Source: Pedobacter schmidteae (GTDB lineage: Bacteria > Bacteroidota > Bacteroidia > Sphingobacteriales > Sphingobacteriaceae). Taken from it: a DNA stretch of 64,000 bases. The notes below the pieces were generated by a model, which saw nothing but the letters and a program-made list of their open reading frames with translations, ran no database searches and was not told the origin of the DNA. Made by a program: the position numbers and the translations under genes. The DNA lies in NCBI RefSeq assembly GCF_900564155.1, contig NZ_LS999839.1, forward strand, positions 2,167,097-2,231,096, written 5' to 3'. This document shows, piece by piece, positions 34,680 through 44,236 of this stretch (the first letter of the stretch is position 1; every line of letters begins with the position of its first letter).

Positions 34680-35894
34680 ATGAAAATAAATTTTAAACAG
34701 CCCAGATATATCCTGCCGCTGATCTCATTACCATTTCTATTTGTTTTCTTCTATATCTATAAAGGTGTGGCTGACCCAGCATCTGGAGAGATCGCCGGAA
34801 AGGACTCTTTACAAACGAACGTGGCCGGGGTGTCTGAACAGGTAAAAAATTCTGCCCTCAGTGGGAAGCTGGATGCCTATCGGGACCGTTTTAAGCAGTC
34901 AGACGGTTACACCGCCATAGGCGTGATCCAGGAAGAACAAGCTCAGGCCACTGAAACCGGTTCCTTATACAATGAACGGGAAAAACGTATGCTGGATTCC
35001 ATAGATCAGGTGATGAAACAGCGGTATGATGGATCGGGTGTTTCAGTTGGTACAACACGTGGAAGCGCCTATGCTTCTGTTAGGAGGAACAATGCTCAAG
35101 CTTCTTCTTTTACCCAGGATAGGGCACTCGCTGATGCGCTGGCCAAGATGAGTAAACCAGCACCGATGATCTCTCCTCCAGCCCGCCCCGCGGAACAGGA
35201 CGCTATGCAGCTGTTTCGTCAACAAATGGCTCTGGTGGATAGTATGGGTAAGGCCGCCGATCCGGAATCCAAAGCGAGACAGGAACAGAATCGTCAGCGG
35301 GAGTTTTACAAACAACGTCAGCAATCGGAAAAGAAATTGGAGGTTAGCAAAGCGGTACCAGCCTCATCCTTTTTCAATACTGTTACCGCGACTTCAGATC
35401 AGAGCTTTATCACCGCTATCGTAGATCAGAACATCACCGGATATTCCGGCTCCAGGTTACGCATCCGCCTGCTTGAAGATATGATGGCCGGTAAGTTCCT
35501 GGTCAAAAAGGGCGCTTATCTATTTGCTCAGATTAATGGATTTAGTGGTCAACGAGTGAATCTGGTTGTTACTTCCATTATGCAGGAGGGGCAGATTTTA
35601 CCTGTCCATCTGGAGGTCTATGACAATGATGGACAATCTGGACTCTATGTTCCCGCATCAGCATTCAGGGAGTTCTCACGGGAACTGGGCAACAGTACCA
35701 CCCAGGGTATAACCTTACAGCAACAGGCGGAAAACAACAATCAGCTGGTCATGGGACTGCTACAGAAAATGTTCCAGTCTACCACTACTGCCGTAGGTAA
35801 GCTGATCCGTCAGAACAAGGCAAAACTCAAATATAATACCCTGGTCTATTTGATAGATCCGGAAGCACTCAGAAAAAATCAAAGTAATTATTAA
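34680..35894 (+). CDS. traM: TraM, VirB10-like conjugation protein
   Basis: A 404-residue protein with an N-terminal membrane helix (ILPLISLPFLFVFFYIY), a long charged and disordered middle (about 60-220), and a C-terminal beta-rich domain (about 235-400; FFNTVTATSDQSFITAIVDQ, GAYLFAQINGFSGQRVNL, FREFSRELGNST). This is the TraM/VirB10-like arrangement, bridging inner and outer membranes. It lies four bases before traN. Confidence 0.92.
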   Translation: MKINFKQPRYILPLISLPFLFVFFYIYKGVADPASGEIAGKDSLQTNVAGVSEQVKNSALSGKLDAYRDRFKQSDGYTAIGVIQEEQAQATETGSLYNEREKRMLDSIDQVMKQRYDGSGVSVGTTRGSAYASVRRNNAQASSFTQDRALADALAKMSKPAPMISPPARPAEQDAMQLFRQQMALVDSMGKAADPESKARQEQNRQREFYKQRQQSEKKLEVSKAVPASSFFNTVTATSDQSFITAIVDQNITGYSGSRLRIRLLEDMMAGKFLVKKGAYLFAQINGFSGQRVNLVVTSIMQEGQILPVHLEVYDNDGQSGLYVPASAFREFSRELGNSTTQGITLQQQAENNNQLVMGLLQKMFQSTTTAVGKLIRQNKAKLKYNTLVYLIDPEALRKNQSNY

Positions 35895-35898
35895 GCTT

Positions 35899-36765
35899 AT
35901 GTCAATTCTTTTTATTCGTCGGAAATTCCTCATTTTGTTGCTCTTTTTAATATTTTCAACTTTATTTTTATCAATAGAAGCCCGGGCTCAAAATGTGGTT
36001 ACGCTGAACAGCTTGCCCCGACTGGAAATTACCAGGGGGATCTCTTTGCATATTCTATCTCCTGAACCCATTCAGAAAGTTGATATTTCTAGCCATGCCA
36101 TGGCTGGGGATTTAATAGAACCGAATGTATTGAGGCTAAAAGTCATTCCTGATTCGGCATATCTTTTACTCCGTTCTACGGATGCCTTGGCCGTGGTAAC
36201 AGTTATCGGGGAAACATTTATCGCCCAGTACCAAATTTGTTTTATTCCCTCAGGAATTGGCACAACACCAACTTTGCTAAATATCGAACCAGCGCATTGC
36301 CGTTCCTTAACTATTGACGGGATCAATCTGTCTACTCCTTCCATGAAAGGACATGCGCTCAGTTTGCTGTCTAACAGAAGAGCTTCACCAATTCGCAGAG
36401 CAGATGTTTACGGCATAGGTGCCCAGCTCAACCAGATTTACACTTTAGGGGATTACATTTTTCTCGATCTTTCTTTTGAGAACAGAACAGGCCTTCAATA
36501 TGCCATTGATGAATTACGTTTTAAAATTGAAGACCGGAAGATTACTAAAGCCACCAATGTTCAATCTCTTGAGATTAAACCGATATGGCAGTTATATCCG
36601 ACAGTATCTTTTAAAAAACAGCACCGGAATATTTTTGTATTGAAAAAAATGACTTTTCCAGAGAATAAGGTGTTGAATATTGAGCTGAATGAAAAACAGA
36701 TTTCTGGAAGAGCGCTTACTTTAAAGGTCAAATACGGGGATGTTTTAAAGGCGGATACATTTTAA
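35899..36765 (+). CDS. traN: TraN (DUF4138), VirB9-like conjugation protein
   Basis: A 288-residue protein with a signal peptide ending EARAQN. Elements of the TraN fold are TRGISLHILSPEPIQKVDIS, LLSNRRASPIRRADVYGIGA and FLDLSFENRTGLQYAIDELR. TraN is a periplasmic/outer-membrane partner of TraM. It follows traM in the usual order and precedes a small KOW-like protein gene. Confidence 0.92.
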   Translation: MSILFIRRKFLILLLFLIFSTLFLSIEARAQNVVTLNSLPRLEITRGISLHILSPEPIQKVDISSHAMAGDLIEPNVLRLKVIPDSAYLLLRSTDALAVVTVIGETFIAQYQICFIPSGIGTTPTLLNIEPAHCRSLTIDGINLSTPSMKGHALSLLSNRRASPIRRADVYGIGAQLNQIYTLGDYIFLDLSFENRTGLQYAIDELRFKIEDRKITKATNVQSLEIKPIWQLYPTVSFKKQHRNIFVLKKMTFPENKVLNIELNEKQISGRALTLKVKYGDVLKADTF

Positions 36766-36773
36766 ATTACCCT

Positions 36774-37196
36774 ATGGAAGATTTAACTGATGTAGCAGTA
36801 ATGGTACATCCCGGTCTGACTACAGATCCCTACAATATGCGGGGACAAATCGGAAAGATTAGCCATGTCGTTTATGATACTAATGATGTGTATGTGAAAT
36901 TTCCGAACCAGATGCTTGGCTTATATGACACGAGTGCTTTGTTGATGTTGGTTCCCCCTGAACTGATCGTAGACAAATTATATCAGGAAGCTGAGGAAAT
37001 AATGCTCAGCCGGTTGGAACTTGTCGACATACTCAACATTTATCTGCATCATGCCAGCAATCAACATGAAATAACTCTTGATTTGGCGATGGAGAATTCC
37101 AATATAAAACAAGCGGCTGTCTTTACAGTTAGGGACTGGATAGATTTTCAATTAGACCGCTTGGACCAGCAGCAAAAGACTGGCAGGAGCCGTTGA
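36774..37196 (+). CDS. Small beta-barrel-like protein flanking traD, copy 1
   Basis: A 140-residue cytoplasmic protein. Residues 8-70 (VMVHPGLTTDPYNMRGQIGK, VYVKFPNQMLGLYDTSALLM) look like a KOW/SH3-type small barrel. The remainder is helical. The same pattern occurs in the gene at 39279 on the far side of the coupling ATPase gene, so these are paralogues. Function unknown; the association with the coupling protein is positional. Confidence 0.65.
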   Translation: MEDLTDVAVMVHPGLTTDPYNMRGQIGKISHVVYDTNDVYVKFPNQMLGLYDTSALLMLVPPELIVDKLYQEAEEIMLSRLELVDILNIYLHHASNQHEITLDLAMENSNIKQAAVFTVRDWIDFQLDRLDQQQKTGRSR

Positions 37197-37212
37197 CCAA
37201 CACAGAAAACTC

Positions 37213-39252
37213 ATGGAAGAATCCAAAGAACAACAGCACCTGCACCGGTTGCTGCAATTCGGTATATACCTATCTGTGGCTTTTGATATCCTGGTATTTG
37301 TATATGCCACTAAAATTTTAACTTATCCCTGGGCAGTTCATTATGGACTTCACCGTTTTTTTTATGGACTAGATCGCATGGTAATATATCATCAACCGCT
37401 GTATTGCAAAGCATTTACCTTGCTGCTGATTTGCCTGACTTCAGTAGGAACTCTAGCCAGGAAACAAAAAGACCTTAACCCAAAAAACAGTATCGTTTAC
37501 CCACTTGCCACTGCTCTTACTATTCTTAGCATTGCGCTCTGGTGCTATGGAAAGCTGGGGAAACAAGTACTAGTGATGGCCAACTGGTATGAGCTCGGCT
37601 ATATGGTTTGCTCTTTTACAGGGTGTCTGCTTTTGCATGTCGCTATGGACAACATCTCCAAAATCATTAGCTCTAAACTGGGTAAAGACAAATGGAATGT
37701 TGAAGGGGAAAGTTTCATGCAGGCCACCAAGCCGGTAATTAGTGCCCATGCAGTAAATATCCCTATGCTTTTTTACTACAAGCGCAGAATTCGCAAAGGA
37801 TATATCGTGCTGCAGAATTTGTATCGGGGGATGATTTTGCTGGGCGTTCCGGGATCCGGAAAAAGCTTTTCAGTAGTTATGCCGGTCATTCGCGGGCTGA
37901 TCGCCAACCGCATGTGTCTTGTCATCTATGATATAAAGTTTCCTGACCTTGGTAAGATCGCTTATTATCATTACCTGCTTGCTAGACAAAAAGGTGATTA
38001 TCGGAACTTTCGCTTTCATGTAATTAACCTTAATGAGCCGGAACGTAGCAGAAGGATCAATCCCTGGAAAGCCATATATCTGCAAACCCTGGCTGATGCC
38101 TCAGAAACTGCTGAAGGTTTGGTAGAAGCATTAAAGAAAGGAGATAAGTCGGGAGGATCTGATCAGTTTTTTACCCAGTCAGCGATTAACTTCCTGGCCG
38201 CCTGTATTTACTTTTTTTGTAAGCATGATGACGGTAAATATTCTAGTCTGCCGCATGTGCTGGCTTTTTTGAATTGTTCCTATGAGGATATCTTTAGCAC
38301 TCTCTTCTCTAATAAAGAACTGGGATCCCTGCTCTCTCCATTCATGACAGCCTATAAGGCAAAGGCCTTTGAGCAGCTGGAAGGTCAGGTCGGTACACTT
38401 AAAATTTTTATTAGCCGACTCGCTACGAAGGAAACTTTCTGGGTGTTTTCCGGGGATGATTTTGATCTGAAAATCAATAATCCTGCATCACCGGGACTAC
38501 TGATCCTAGCCAATGATCCGCTGACCCAAAGCACCAATGCGGCATGCTATTCCGTGGTGCTCAATCGGATTACCAAGTTGATCAACACCAAAGGAAATTT
38601 GCCTGTAGGTTTGATCATTGATGAGGCGGCCTCACTGATGGTGAACCGTTTGGACTTGCTTCTGGCCCAGGCGCGTTCCAATAAGGTAGCCACTTTACTT
38701 GGGTTTCAGTCTATGCAGCAGATACAGCAGCAGTACGGAAAGGAAACGGCGGCCACCATCACCTCAATTGTTGGGAACGTACTTTCCGGATCCGTGCAGA
38801 ATAAAGACACGCTGGACTGGCTCGAACGTATTTTTGGCAAGGTAAAACAGCTGAGTGAAAGCGTATCCATTGATCGCAGTAAAGTTTCTTTGTCGTTAAG
38901 TGAAAAGCTAGAGCCGCTAATTCCGGCGGGGAAAATTGCGGCTTTGCGGGCAGGAGAAATGGTCGGGTTACTGGCCTCAGATGCAGTGGATGAATATACC
39001 GGAAATTTTGAACCCTCCGCGGTACATTGTCGGGTAAACGTGGATCTGAAAGCCATTCGTAAGGAAGAAGATTCCTACCGGGAATTACCGCTTTATTATG
39101 ATTTTAAAGGTCGCAGAGATGATATTCTATTGCAAAATTTCAACCGAATCTCTTTAGAAGTACAAAATCTGGTTAAGCAGTTCAAGCCCGCTGCACGTCC
39201 CGCTCAAGTACCCTCTTCCATGAAAGGCTCTATGAGGGCCGGCTTACTTTAA
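37213..39252 (+). CDS. Type IV coupling ATPase (TraD/VirD4-like)
   Basis: A 679-residue protein. Several N-terminal membrane helices (about 12-150) precede the motor domain with Walker A LGVPGSGKSFSVVMPVIRG (about residues 213-231) and Walker B LPVGLIIDEAASLM (about 462-475), followed by NKVATLLGFQSMQQIQQQYG. It recruits the relaxase-DNA complex and feeds it to the channel. It is the MobC/TraD-like coupling protein of Bacteroidota ICEs (YWFCY type). It is flanked by two KOW-like paralogues. Confidence 0.93.
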   Translation: MEESKEQQHLHRLLQFGIYLSVAFDILVFVYATKILTYPWAVHYGLHRFFYGLDRMVIYHQPLYCKAFTLLLICLTSVGTLARKQKDLNPKNSIVYPLATALTILSIALWCYGKLGKQVLVMANWYELGYMVCSFTGCLLLHVAMDNISKIISSKLGKDKWNVEGESFMQATKPVISAHAVNIPMLFYYKRRIRKGYIVLQNLYRGMILLGVPGSGKSFSVVMPVIRGLIANRMCLVIYDIKFPDLGKIAYYHYLLARQKGDYRNFRFHVINLNEPERSRRINPWKAIYLQTLADASETAEGLVEALKKGDKSGGSDQFFTQSAINFLAACIYFFCKHDDGKYSSLPHVLAFLNCSYEDIFSTLFSNKELGSLLSPFMTAYKAKAFEQLEGQVGTLKIFISRLATKETFWVFSGDDFDLKINNPASPGLLILANDPLTQSTNAACYSVVLNRITKLINTKGNLPVGLIIDEAASLMVNRLDLLLAQARSNKVATLLGFQSMQQIQQQYGKETAATITSIVGNVLSGSVQNKDTLDWLERIFGKVKQLSESVSIDRSKVSLSLSEKLEPLIPAGKIAALRAGEMVGLLASDAVDEYTGNFEPSAVHCRVNVDLKAIRKEEDSYRELPLYYDFKGRRDDILLQNFNRISLEVQNLVKQFKPAARPAQVPSSMKGSMRAGLL

Positions 39253-39278
39253 TAATCTTTTCTATTAATCAATTATTT

Positions 39279-39707
39279 ATGGATGAACTTTTAGGAACAC
39301 CGGTAATGGTGCATCCCCGGTTAACTCATGACCCCGCATTGATGCGGGGTGAGGCCGGTACGGTCATTGGAGCTGATCTGGCCAGTGATACCATCATGGT
39401 CGCCTTTGGGAATAAAGGTACGGGCAATTATCATAGTGACGCATTGCTGGTGCTGAAACCTCCTCAGGAACTGTATAAGGATTTGCTCGTAAAAGTTAAA
39501 CAGCTAGAAATCGATGATTTTAAAAGTTTGCTCCGGCTCAGCATGCACCAGGACTCAGGTAGCCCTCGGCAAATTGTAGATGCATTTGCGGCATTGAGTT
39601 CCAGTACAGCAGCACTGGAGTTTGCGACACGTCCCTTGTCAGAGCATTTGGAACTTCATTATGCGGATGACCTTGATCGAGAGAACAGCTTAGGCATGGG
39701 CCGATGA
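39279..39707 (+). CDS. Small beta-barrel-like protein flanking traD, copy 2
   Basis: A 142-residue protein and paralogue of the gene at 36774: TPVMVHPRLTHDPALMRGEA, GTVIGADLASDTIMVAFGNK and YHSDALLVLKPPQELYKDLL follow the same layout. It overlaps the M23 peptidase gene by four bases. Function unknown. Confidence 0.65.
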   Translation: MDELLGTPVMVHPRLTHDPALMRGEAGTVIGADLASDTIMVAFGNKGTGNYHSDALLVLKPPQELYKDLLVKVKQLEIDDFKSLLRLSMHQDSGSPRQIVDAFAALSSSTAALEFATRPLSEHLELHYADDLDRENSLGMGR

Positions 39708-40201
39708 CCTCCGCTTGTCTTACGTCTGTAAAAGCCATGTTGATCTTCTTTTGTTTAGGTATGTGCTGGCCAATTAGTTTATACGCGCAGTTTTACTTGC
39801 CTCTACAAGAGATGAAGCTAACCTCTGGATTTGGCTGGAGAAAACACCCGGTAACCGGATTTTCTGATTTTCACAAAGGCATAGATTTATCTGCCACATT
39901 TGAACCGGTCTACTCCATATTATCAGGACGAGTATCTGCTCAGGGATTTCAGCCTATACTGGGCAACTTTATCCGGATTGAGCAGGACAGCCTGGAAATT
40001 ATTTATGGCCATTTATCAGCTTCGTTGGTTGTGATTGGTCAACAGGTGTCTGCCGGACAACTTTTAGGTATCACCGGTGACTCGGGGAGGGTGACCGGTC
40101 CACATTTGCACTTAAGTGTCAAATTTCGAGGACAGTTTTTACATCCTCTGCGCTTTTTGTATGGACTGGCGATCAATAAGACCGCCTTCAACAACTTTTA
40201 A
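39704..40201 (+). CDS. Secreted M23-family peptidase, probable wall opener for conjugation
   Basis: A 165-residue protein with a signal peptide ending SLYAQF. The M23/LytM core is compact: MKLTSGFGWRKHPVTGFSDF, FHKGIDLSA (zinc HxxxD), IIYGHLSASLVVIGQQV and GPHLHLSVKFRG (second zinc His pair). It probably cleaves peptidoglycan locally so the mating apparatus can pass. It is one short domain without extra targeting modules. Confidence 0.9.
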   Translation: MTSACLTSVKAMLIFFCLGMCWPISLYAQFYLPLQEMKLTSGFGWRKHPVTGFSDFHKGIDLSATFEPVYSILSGRVSAQGFQPILGNFIRIEQDSLEIIYGHLSASLVVIGQQVSAGQLLGITGDSGRVTGPHLHLSVKFRGQFLHPLRFLYGLAINKTAFNNF

Positions 40202-40204
40202 ATC

Positions 40205-40390
40205 ATGAACAATCCTTATGAATCCGGGGACTGGTTTTTTGACAGGTCCTTGGAACGTAAACTCCAACTTCTTGCTGAAGGGGAGGAGATGGAGCTGACA
40301 CCAGAAGAAGCCGCTATTTACGGCGCCGATTACGCTGATGAGCTCCCCGAAGACGAATACATTTTACAGGAGGACGAAGATGAGCACTAA
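40205..40390 (+). CDS. Small acidic protein before ardC
   Basis: A 61-residue, strongly acidic protein (ending DEYILQEDEDEH). It overlaps the ardC start by 11 bases, so translation is probably coupled. High acidity is common in DNA-mimic antirestriction proteins, but there is no sequence similarity to support that here. Function unknown. Confidence 0.6.
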   Translation: MNNPYESGDWFFDRSLERKLQLLAEGEEMELTPEEAAIYGADYADELPEDEYILQEDEDEH

Positions 40391-41612
40391 ACCAGAAGCA
40401 CCTAAAGCCCTGCACGTTCAGGTTGCCGAAAAGCTCATTGAGCGACTGAAATCGGGTACAGCGCCTTGGCAAAGGCCCTGGAATTCGGCAGGGATCCCAG
40501 CTTTTCAGCTTCCATATAATGTTATTTCCGGAAACAGATATAAAGGCATCAATACTTTTTCTTTGCTACTGGCTGGATATGATGATCCCCGGTGGATGAC
40601 CTACAACCAGGCGGCATCCAAAGACTGGCAGGTCAGAAAGGGAGAACATGGTACCACAATCCAGTATGTCCGCTTTTATGATGAACGGACAAAGCGTGAT
40701 GAAAGTGGAAAACCCATCTTAGGTACCGACGGAAAACCGGAAAAAGAGCTGGTAAAACTGGAAAAGCCCATTGTCAACAATGCGAAAGTGTTTAATGCCC
40801 GCCAGGTGGATGGCATCCGGGAGCTAAAAATTACACCCCCGGCAGAGTTGGGGTGGGATCCCTTAGAGCGCGCGGAACAGTTAATCAACAGCACAGGTGC
40901 CGACATCTTCCACCGAGCAGGCAATCAAGCCTATTATAGCCTGCTTGCTGATCAGATCACTATGCCGCTTAAAGCGCAGTTTGACAGTCCTGGTAAATAC
41001 TATGCTACGGTTTTGCATGAGGCAGGTCATTGGAGTGGACATCCCTCCAGACTTGACCGGGGTTTGATCAACAAATTCGGCTCTGAAGGGTATGCCCGTG
41101 AAGAATTGCGTGCTGAAATCGCCTCCTTGCTGATAGGCCAGGAACTACAGATTGGTCACGATCCTGGTCAGCATGTAGCGTATGTTAAAGACTGGGTAAA
41201 AATCCTGACAGATACGCCTTTTGAAATCCATGCAGCTGCGGCTGATGCAGAAAAGATTTTTAATTTTCTGCTGGATTTTGAGCGGAAGCTGGATTTGACA
41301 CAAGGTCAGCAGCCACAGAATGAACAGATACAGCGCATCCCTTCGTCTAAAAGTTTACTGGTCATGGATGAGATCGGCTATAATGGAACTGTATACCGTA
41401 TTGCCAGTCACCTGAAACAGGGACGCTTCAAAGTGGAGGATCTCGGAAGTGGGGCACAGTTTATCCTTTCTAAATCTGATGGCCTGTATGCTTCGCTGTT
41501 ACAGGCTAAAGCTATTCAAGTAAGCAAACCGGTGTTGGATGTTACCAGTGCTATAGCTAAACAATATGACCAGGAGCCGGAAACTTCCGCCGCTTACGGT
41601 CTCAAACGTTAA
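40380..41612 (+). CDS. ardC: ArdC-type antirestriction protein with zincin domain
   Basis: A 410-residue protein with the start at ATG 40380 (MSTKPEAPKALHVQVAEKLI), which gives the standard N-terminus. Residues 1-130 form the single-strand DNA-binding ArdC/DUF1738 domain (LKSGTAPWQRPWNSAG, GNRYKGINTFSLLLAGYDDP). A zincin-like metallopeptidase-fold domain follows, with LHEAGHWSGHPSRLDR near 220-235. ArdC proteins protect the incoming strand from host restriction. The C-terminal 100 residues are variable. Confidence 0.92.
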   Translation: MSTKPEAPKALHVQVAEKLIERLKSGTAPWQRPWNSAGIPAFQLPYNVISGNRYKGINTFSLLLAGYDDPRWMTYNQAASKDWQVRKGEHGTTIQYVRFYDERTKRDESGKPILGTDGKPEKELVKLEKPIVNNAKVFNARQVDGIRELKITPPAELGWDPLERAEQLINSTGADIFHRAGNQAYYSLLADQITMPLKAQFDSPGKYYATVLHEAGHWSGHPSRLDRGLINKFGSEGYAREELRAEIASLLIGQELQIGHDPGQHVAYVKDWVKILTDTPFEIHAAAADAEKIFNFLLDFERKLDLTQGQQPQNEQIQRIPSSKSLLVMDEIGYNGTVYRIASHLKQGRFKVEDLGSGAQFILSKSDGLYASLLQAKAIQVSKPVLDVTSAIAKQYDQEPETSAAYGLKR

Positions 41613-41628
41613 ACTCAAATCTTAATTT

Positions 41629-42408
41629 ATGCAACCTTTAATTTTAGAATCTGAATTGCCTGTAGATGATTTGGTCCGCGTTGGACTTTGGAAGGACGGC
41701 AAGCCCGCCATATCTTCAGAAAACCTTCAGGCTATGCTTGCGGGAAGACGCACTGAATTAATTACTTTAGAAAATGTGCAGGCTGATGGCTTTCTGATCA
41801 GGCAATTGGACGTGAAATTGTCATTACATAGGTCAGACTCTGGCTGGATCAGTTTGCAGGCTCATCCCATTCATCACCAGATTCAAAAACACCCTCTGTT
41901 AGATGAAAAGGAGATGCAGCAATTGACTGGAAAGTCCCGTTCCAATATTGCCAAGGCTGTAGATGGAACGGGCGGTAAGGCCACCACCCGGATATTTGAA
42001 TACGATGATCAAACCAAAGAGTTTATTTCCTATACTCCTCAGGAAGTTCAGGCACCAGAGCGGGTGAACGGAGAGATGCTGACTCCAAAACAAAAGGAAG
42101 CCTTTCAGTTTGGAGAGCCTGTACAACTTACAGACGGTACGACCTTCCAGCATAGTGCTGCTGACAGCAAAGGCATTTTATCAGATCGGATTGCATTAGT
42201 GATATCAGTATTGATGGATGGAGGAATTTCGTATTTGTTGCTTCGCGGGCTACGGAACTTGTTGAATAATAACCAGCAGCAAAAAGAAGAGTATACTGCC
42301 GGATTTAAAATGGCGCTGGCAGCTATGGAGCGAGAACAGGCGGAAAAAGATATGCCACAGGTAGATTTGGAGAATATGCAGGCACAAAGACGAGGTCCTT
42401 CGCGATAG
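41629..42408 (+). CDS. DUF4099/DUF3945-like ICE protein
   Basis: A 259-residue protein. An N-terminal part (DDLVRVGLWKDGKPAISSEN, MLAGRRTELITLENVQADGF) resembles DUF4099, and the middle (LTPKQKEAFQFGEPVQLTDG) the DUF3945-like repeats common in Bacteroidota ICEs. A short hydrophobic stretch lies near 185-205. It follows ardC by 16 bases and probably belongs to the same unit. Molecular role unknown. Confidence 0.7.
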   Translation: MQPLILESELPVDDLVRVGLWKDGKPAISSENLQAMLAGRRTELITLENVQADGFLIRQLDVKLSLHRSDSGWISLQAHPIHHQIQKHPLLDEKEMQQLTGKSRSNIAKAVDGTGGKATTRIFEYDDQTKEFISYTPQEVQAPERVNGEMLTPKQKEAFQFGEPVQLTDGTTFQHSAADSKGILSDRIALVISVLMDGGISYLLLRGLRNLLNNNQQQKEEYTAGFKMALAAMEREQAEKDMPQVDLENMQAQRRGPSR

Positions 42409-42446
42409 TTATGACGAAGCTCCGGATGTTTTAATCTTACTAAAAT

Positions 42447-43310
42447 ATGAATGAGAAAAATTTCGATTACCTTAAAAGACTCCTTGAAAATCTCGGTTTC
42501 GGCAGCAGGTTAAACGGGGTATTACAACAGGCTTTGGAGAAAAAGTTTAACACTTTTTCCCTGGGCCTCAATAACCATTACCTTTCAGAAGAAGCAAAGA
42601 TCACCGGTAGCTCCCATAAGGATATTGTAAAGTATAGACTCAACTTCAGCAAAAGCAAGACATCAGATTCAGTGTTTTTGAACGATTACCAAGTGTTTGT
42701 CTTTAAACCAATGGAGATCTCACCACGTTCACATACCTTTGATCTGGAGCGCGAACACAGAGTTACAGCTTTGCAGGCGTATCGCTTATTGTCGGGTTTT
42801 TCATTGGAAAAACAGATTTTTCTTCCCCGTGAGCAAGAAGCAGTAAATGCAGCTGGGGTTTCGCCAACCAAAAAGATCTGGATGAAGATAGATCTGGATG
42901 TTTTGGATGCTTATGACCAGCATCCGATCCGAAAGTTCCATCCTGAGTATGGGTATAATCTGGAAGCGGCGCTGGATAAATATCCTTTTACTAATCTAGC
43001 TTCTGGTGGAGTTAGGGAAATGGCCTTGCAGGATCTGGCAAAAGGAAAGTTGTTTAAGGCTGAGATGCGTTTATTTGACCAGATTTTTCCGGTATATGTT
43101 GCCGCAAATCCCCAAGGGAGATCCCTTGAGATCTATGATAAGAACCTGGTCAGGATTTCAGATAGGCAGATTTTTCCGGATAAAATGGAGAGAGTGGAAC
43201 AGCCTGCACAAAATGATACTGGGCAGAATAATTTATCCTTATCCAACAAAAGTGAAAACCCTTGGCAACAGGATTCTGTAGAAGATCCTAAACACAAAAT
43301 TGGTCGTTAA
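42447..43310 (+). CDS. DUF3945-like ICE protein
   Basis: A 287-residue soluble protein starting NFDYLKRLLENLGFGSRLN, a stretch seen in long DUF3945-type proteins next to topoisomerase or primase genes in ICEs. HREV-like segments (LEREHRVTALQAYRLLSGFS, PTKKIWMKIDLDVLDAYDQH) recur in that family. The C-terminus is low-complexity. It lies 15 bases before the methylase gene. Function unknown. Confidence 0.7.
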   Translation: MNEKNFDYLKRLLENLGFGSRLNGVLQQALEKKFNTFSLGLNNHYLSEEAKITGSSHKDIVKYRLNFSKSKTSDSVFLNDYQVFVFKPMEISPRSHTFDLEREHRVTALQAYRLLSGFSLEKQIFLPREQEAVNAAGVSPTKKIWMKIDLDVLDAYDQHPIRKFHPEYGYNLEAALDKYPFTNLASGGVREMALQDLAKGKLFKAEMRLFDQIFPVYVAANPQGRSLEIYDKNLVRISDRQIFPDKMERVEQPAQNDTGQNNLSLSNKSENPWQQDSVEDPKHKIGR

Positions 43311-43324
43311 TTCTAATCTATTTT

Positions 43325-44152
43325 ATGAGAAAGGTTCGGCTAAAGACCCCGATCAGTTATTACGGCGGCAAGCAGAAGCTTGCCGCTACCATAGTGTCCT
43401 TAATTCCCCGGCATATTTTGTATTGTGAGCCTTTTATCGGGGGAGCGGCCGTATTTTTTGCTAAAAGGCCTTCTGAGATAGAAGTAATCAATGACACGAA
43501 TAGGGAACTGGTGAATTTTTACCGGGTCGCCAGGGAGGATTTCGTCAGCTTGGAAAAAGAGATCCGGATCAGTCTGCATAGCCGGGACATGCACCGGAAA
43601 GCGACCGTGATTTATAAAAACCCGGATATGTTTTCTGAATTGAAACGTGCTTGGGCAGTCTGGGTCTTAAGTACACAAAGCTTTAGTGCAATTCTGGATG
43701 GAAACTGGGGGTTTGACCTCTCCAGTAACACCACTACCAAGAAAATTCACCATCATAAGTCCGGATTTACCGAGGACCTGGCGATACGTTTACAAAACTG
43801 TCAAATCGAATGCGCTGACGCTTTATATATAATAGGCAGCAGAGATTCTGAAAATACGTTCTTTTACCTGGATCCACCTTATTATAATTCAGATTGCGGC
43901 CATTATGATGGGTACAGTTTGCAAGATTACGAGAGTCTCTTATTCTTACTGAGTAAGATCAAGGGTAAGTTCCTTCTTTCTTCTTACCCTTCTCCGGTAC
44001 TCGAAAAGTACACCAAAAACCAGAACTGGCAGAAAATGGCGATCAGACAGAAGGTATCGGTTAATGCAAAGTCCGGTAACTTAAAATCCAAAACCGAAAT
44101 GTTGGTTGCCAATTATCCTATTGCCGAACAATTAAAGATTCTGGAAGAATAA
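43325..44152 (+). CDS. Orphan Dam-type adenine-N6 DNA methyltransferase
   Basis: A 275-residue D12-class enzyme. ISYYGGKQKLAATIVSLIP holds the SAM-binding FxGGK-like motif, YCEPFIGGAAVFFAKRP motif I, and FFYLDPPYYN the catalytic DPPY motif. No restriction endonuclease gene adjoins it, so it is probably an orphan enzyme that shields the element from host restriction or marks replication state. The recognition site cannot be predicted. It ends directly before a tiny frame and the ADP-ribosyltransferase-like gene. Confidence 0.92.
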   Translation: MRKVRLKTPISYYGGKQKLAATIVSLIPRHILYCEPFIGGAAVFFAKRPSEIEVINDTNRELVNFYRVAREDFVSLEKEIRISLHSRDMHRKATVIYKNPDMFSELKRAWAVWVLSTQSFSAILDGNWGFDLSSNTTTKKIHHHKSGFTEDLAIRLQNCQIECADALYIIGSRDSENTFFYLDPPYYNSDCGHYDGYSLQDYESLLFLLSKIKGKFLLSSYPSPVLEKYTKNQNWQKMAIRQKVSVNAKSGNLKSKTEMLVANYPIAEQLKILEE

Positions 44153-44155
44153 TGC

Positions 44156-44236
44156 ATGGCCAGTCATGTTTTTAATGAAGTAGAGTTCAACATATTAGTC
44201 GATCCAGAGGAAGATAGTATAAGATTATGGATTTAG
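44156..44236 (+). CDS. Possible 26-residue peptide between methylase and ART-like gene
   Basis: The frame MASHVFNEVEFNILVDPEED plus SIRLWI starts four bases after the methylase stop and overlaps the next start by ten bases. Such chained spacing suggests translational coupling, but the peptide may also be the relic of a longer gene. Function unknown. Confidence 0.35.
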   Translation: MASHVFNEVEFNILVDPEEDSIRLWI

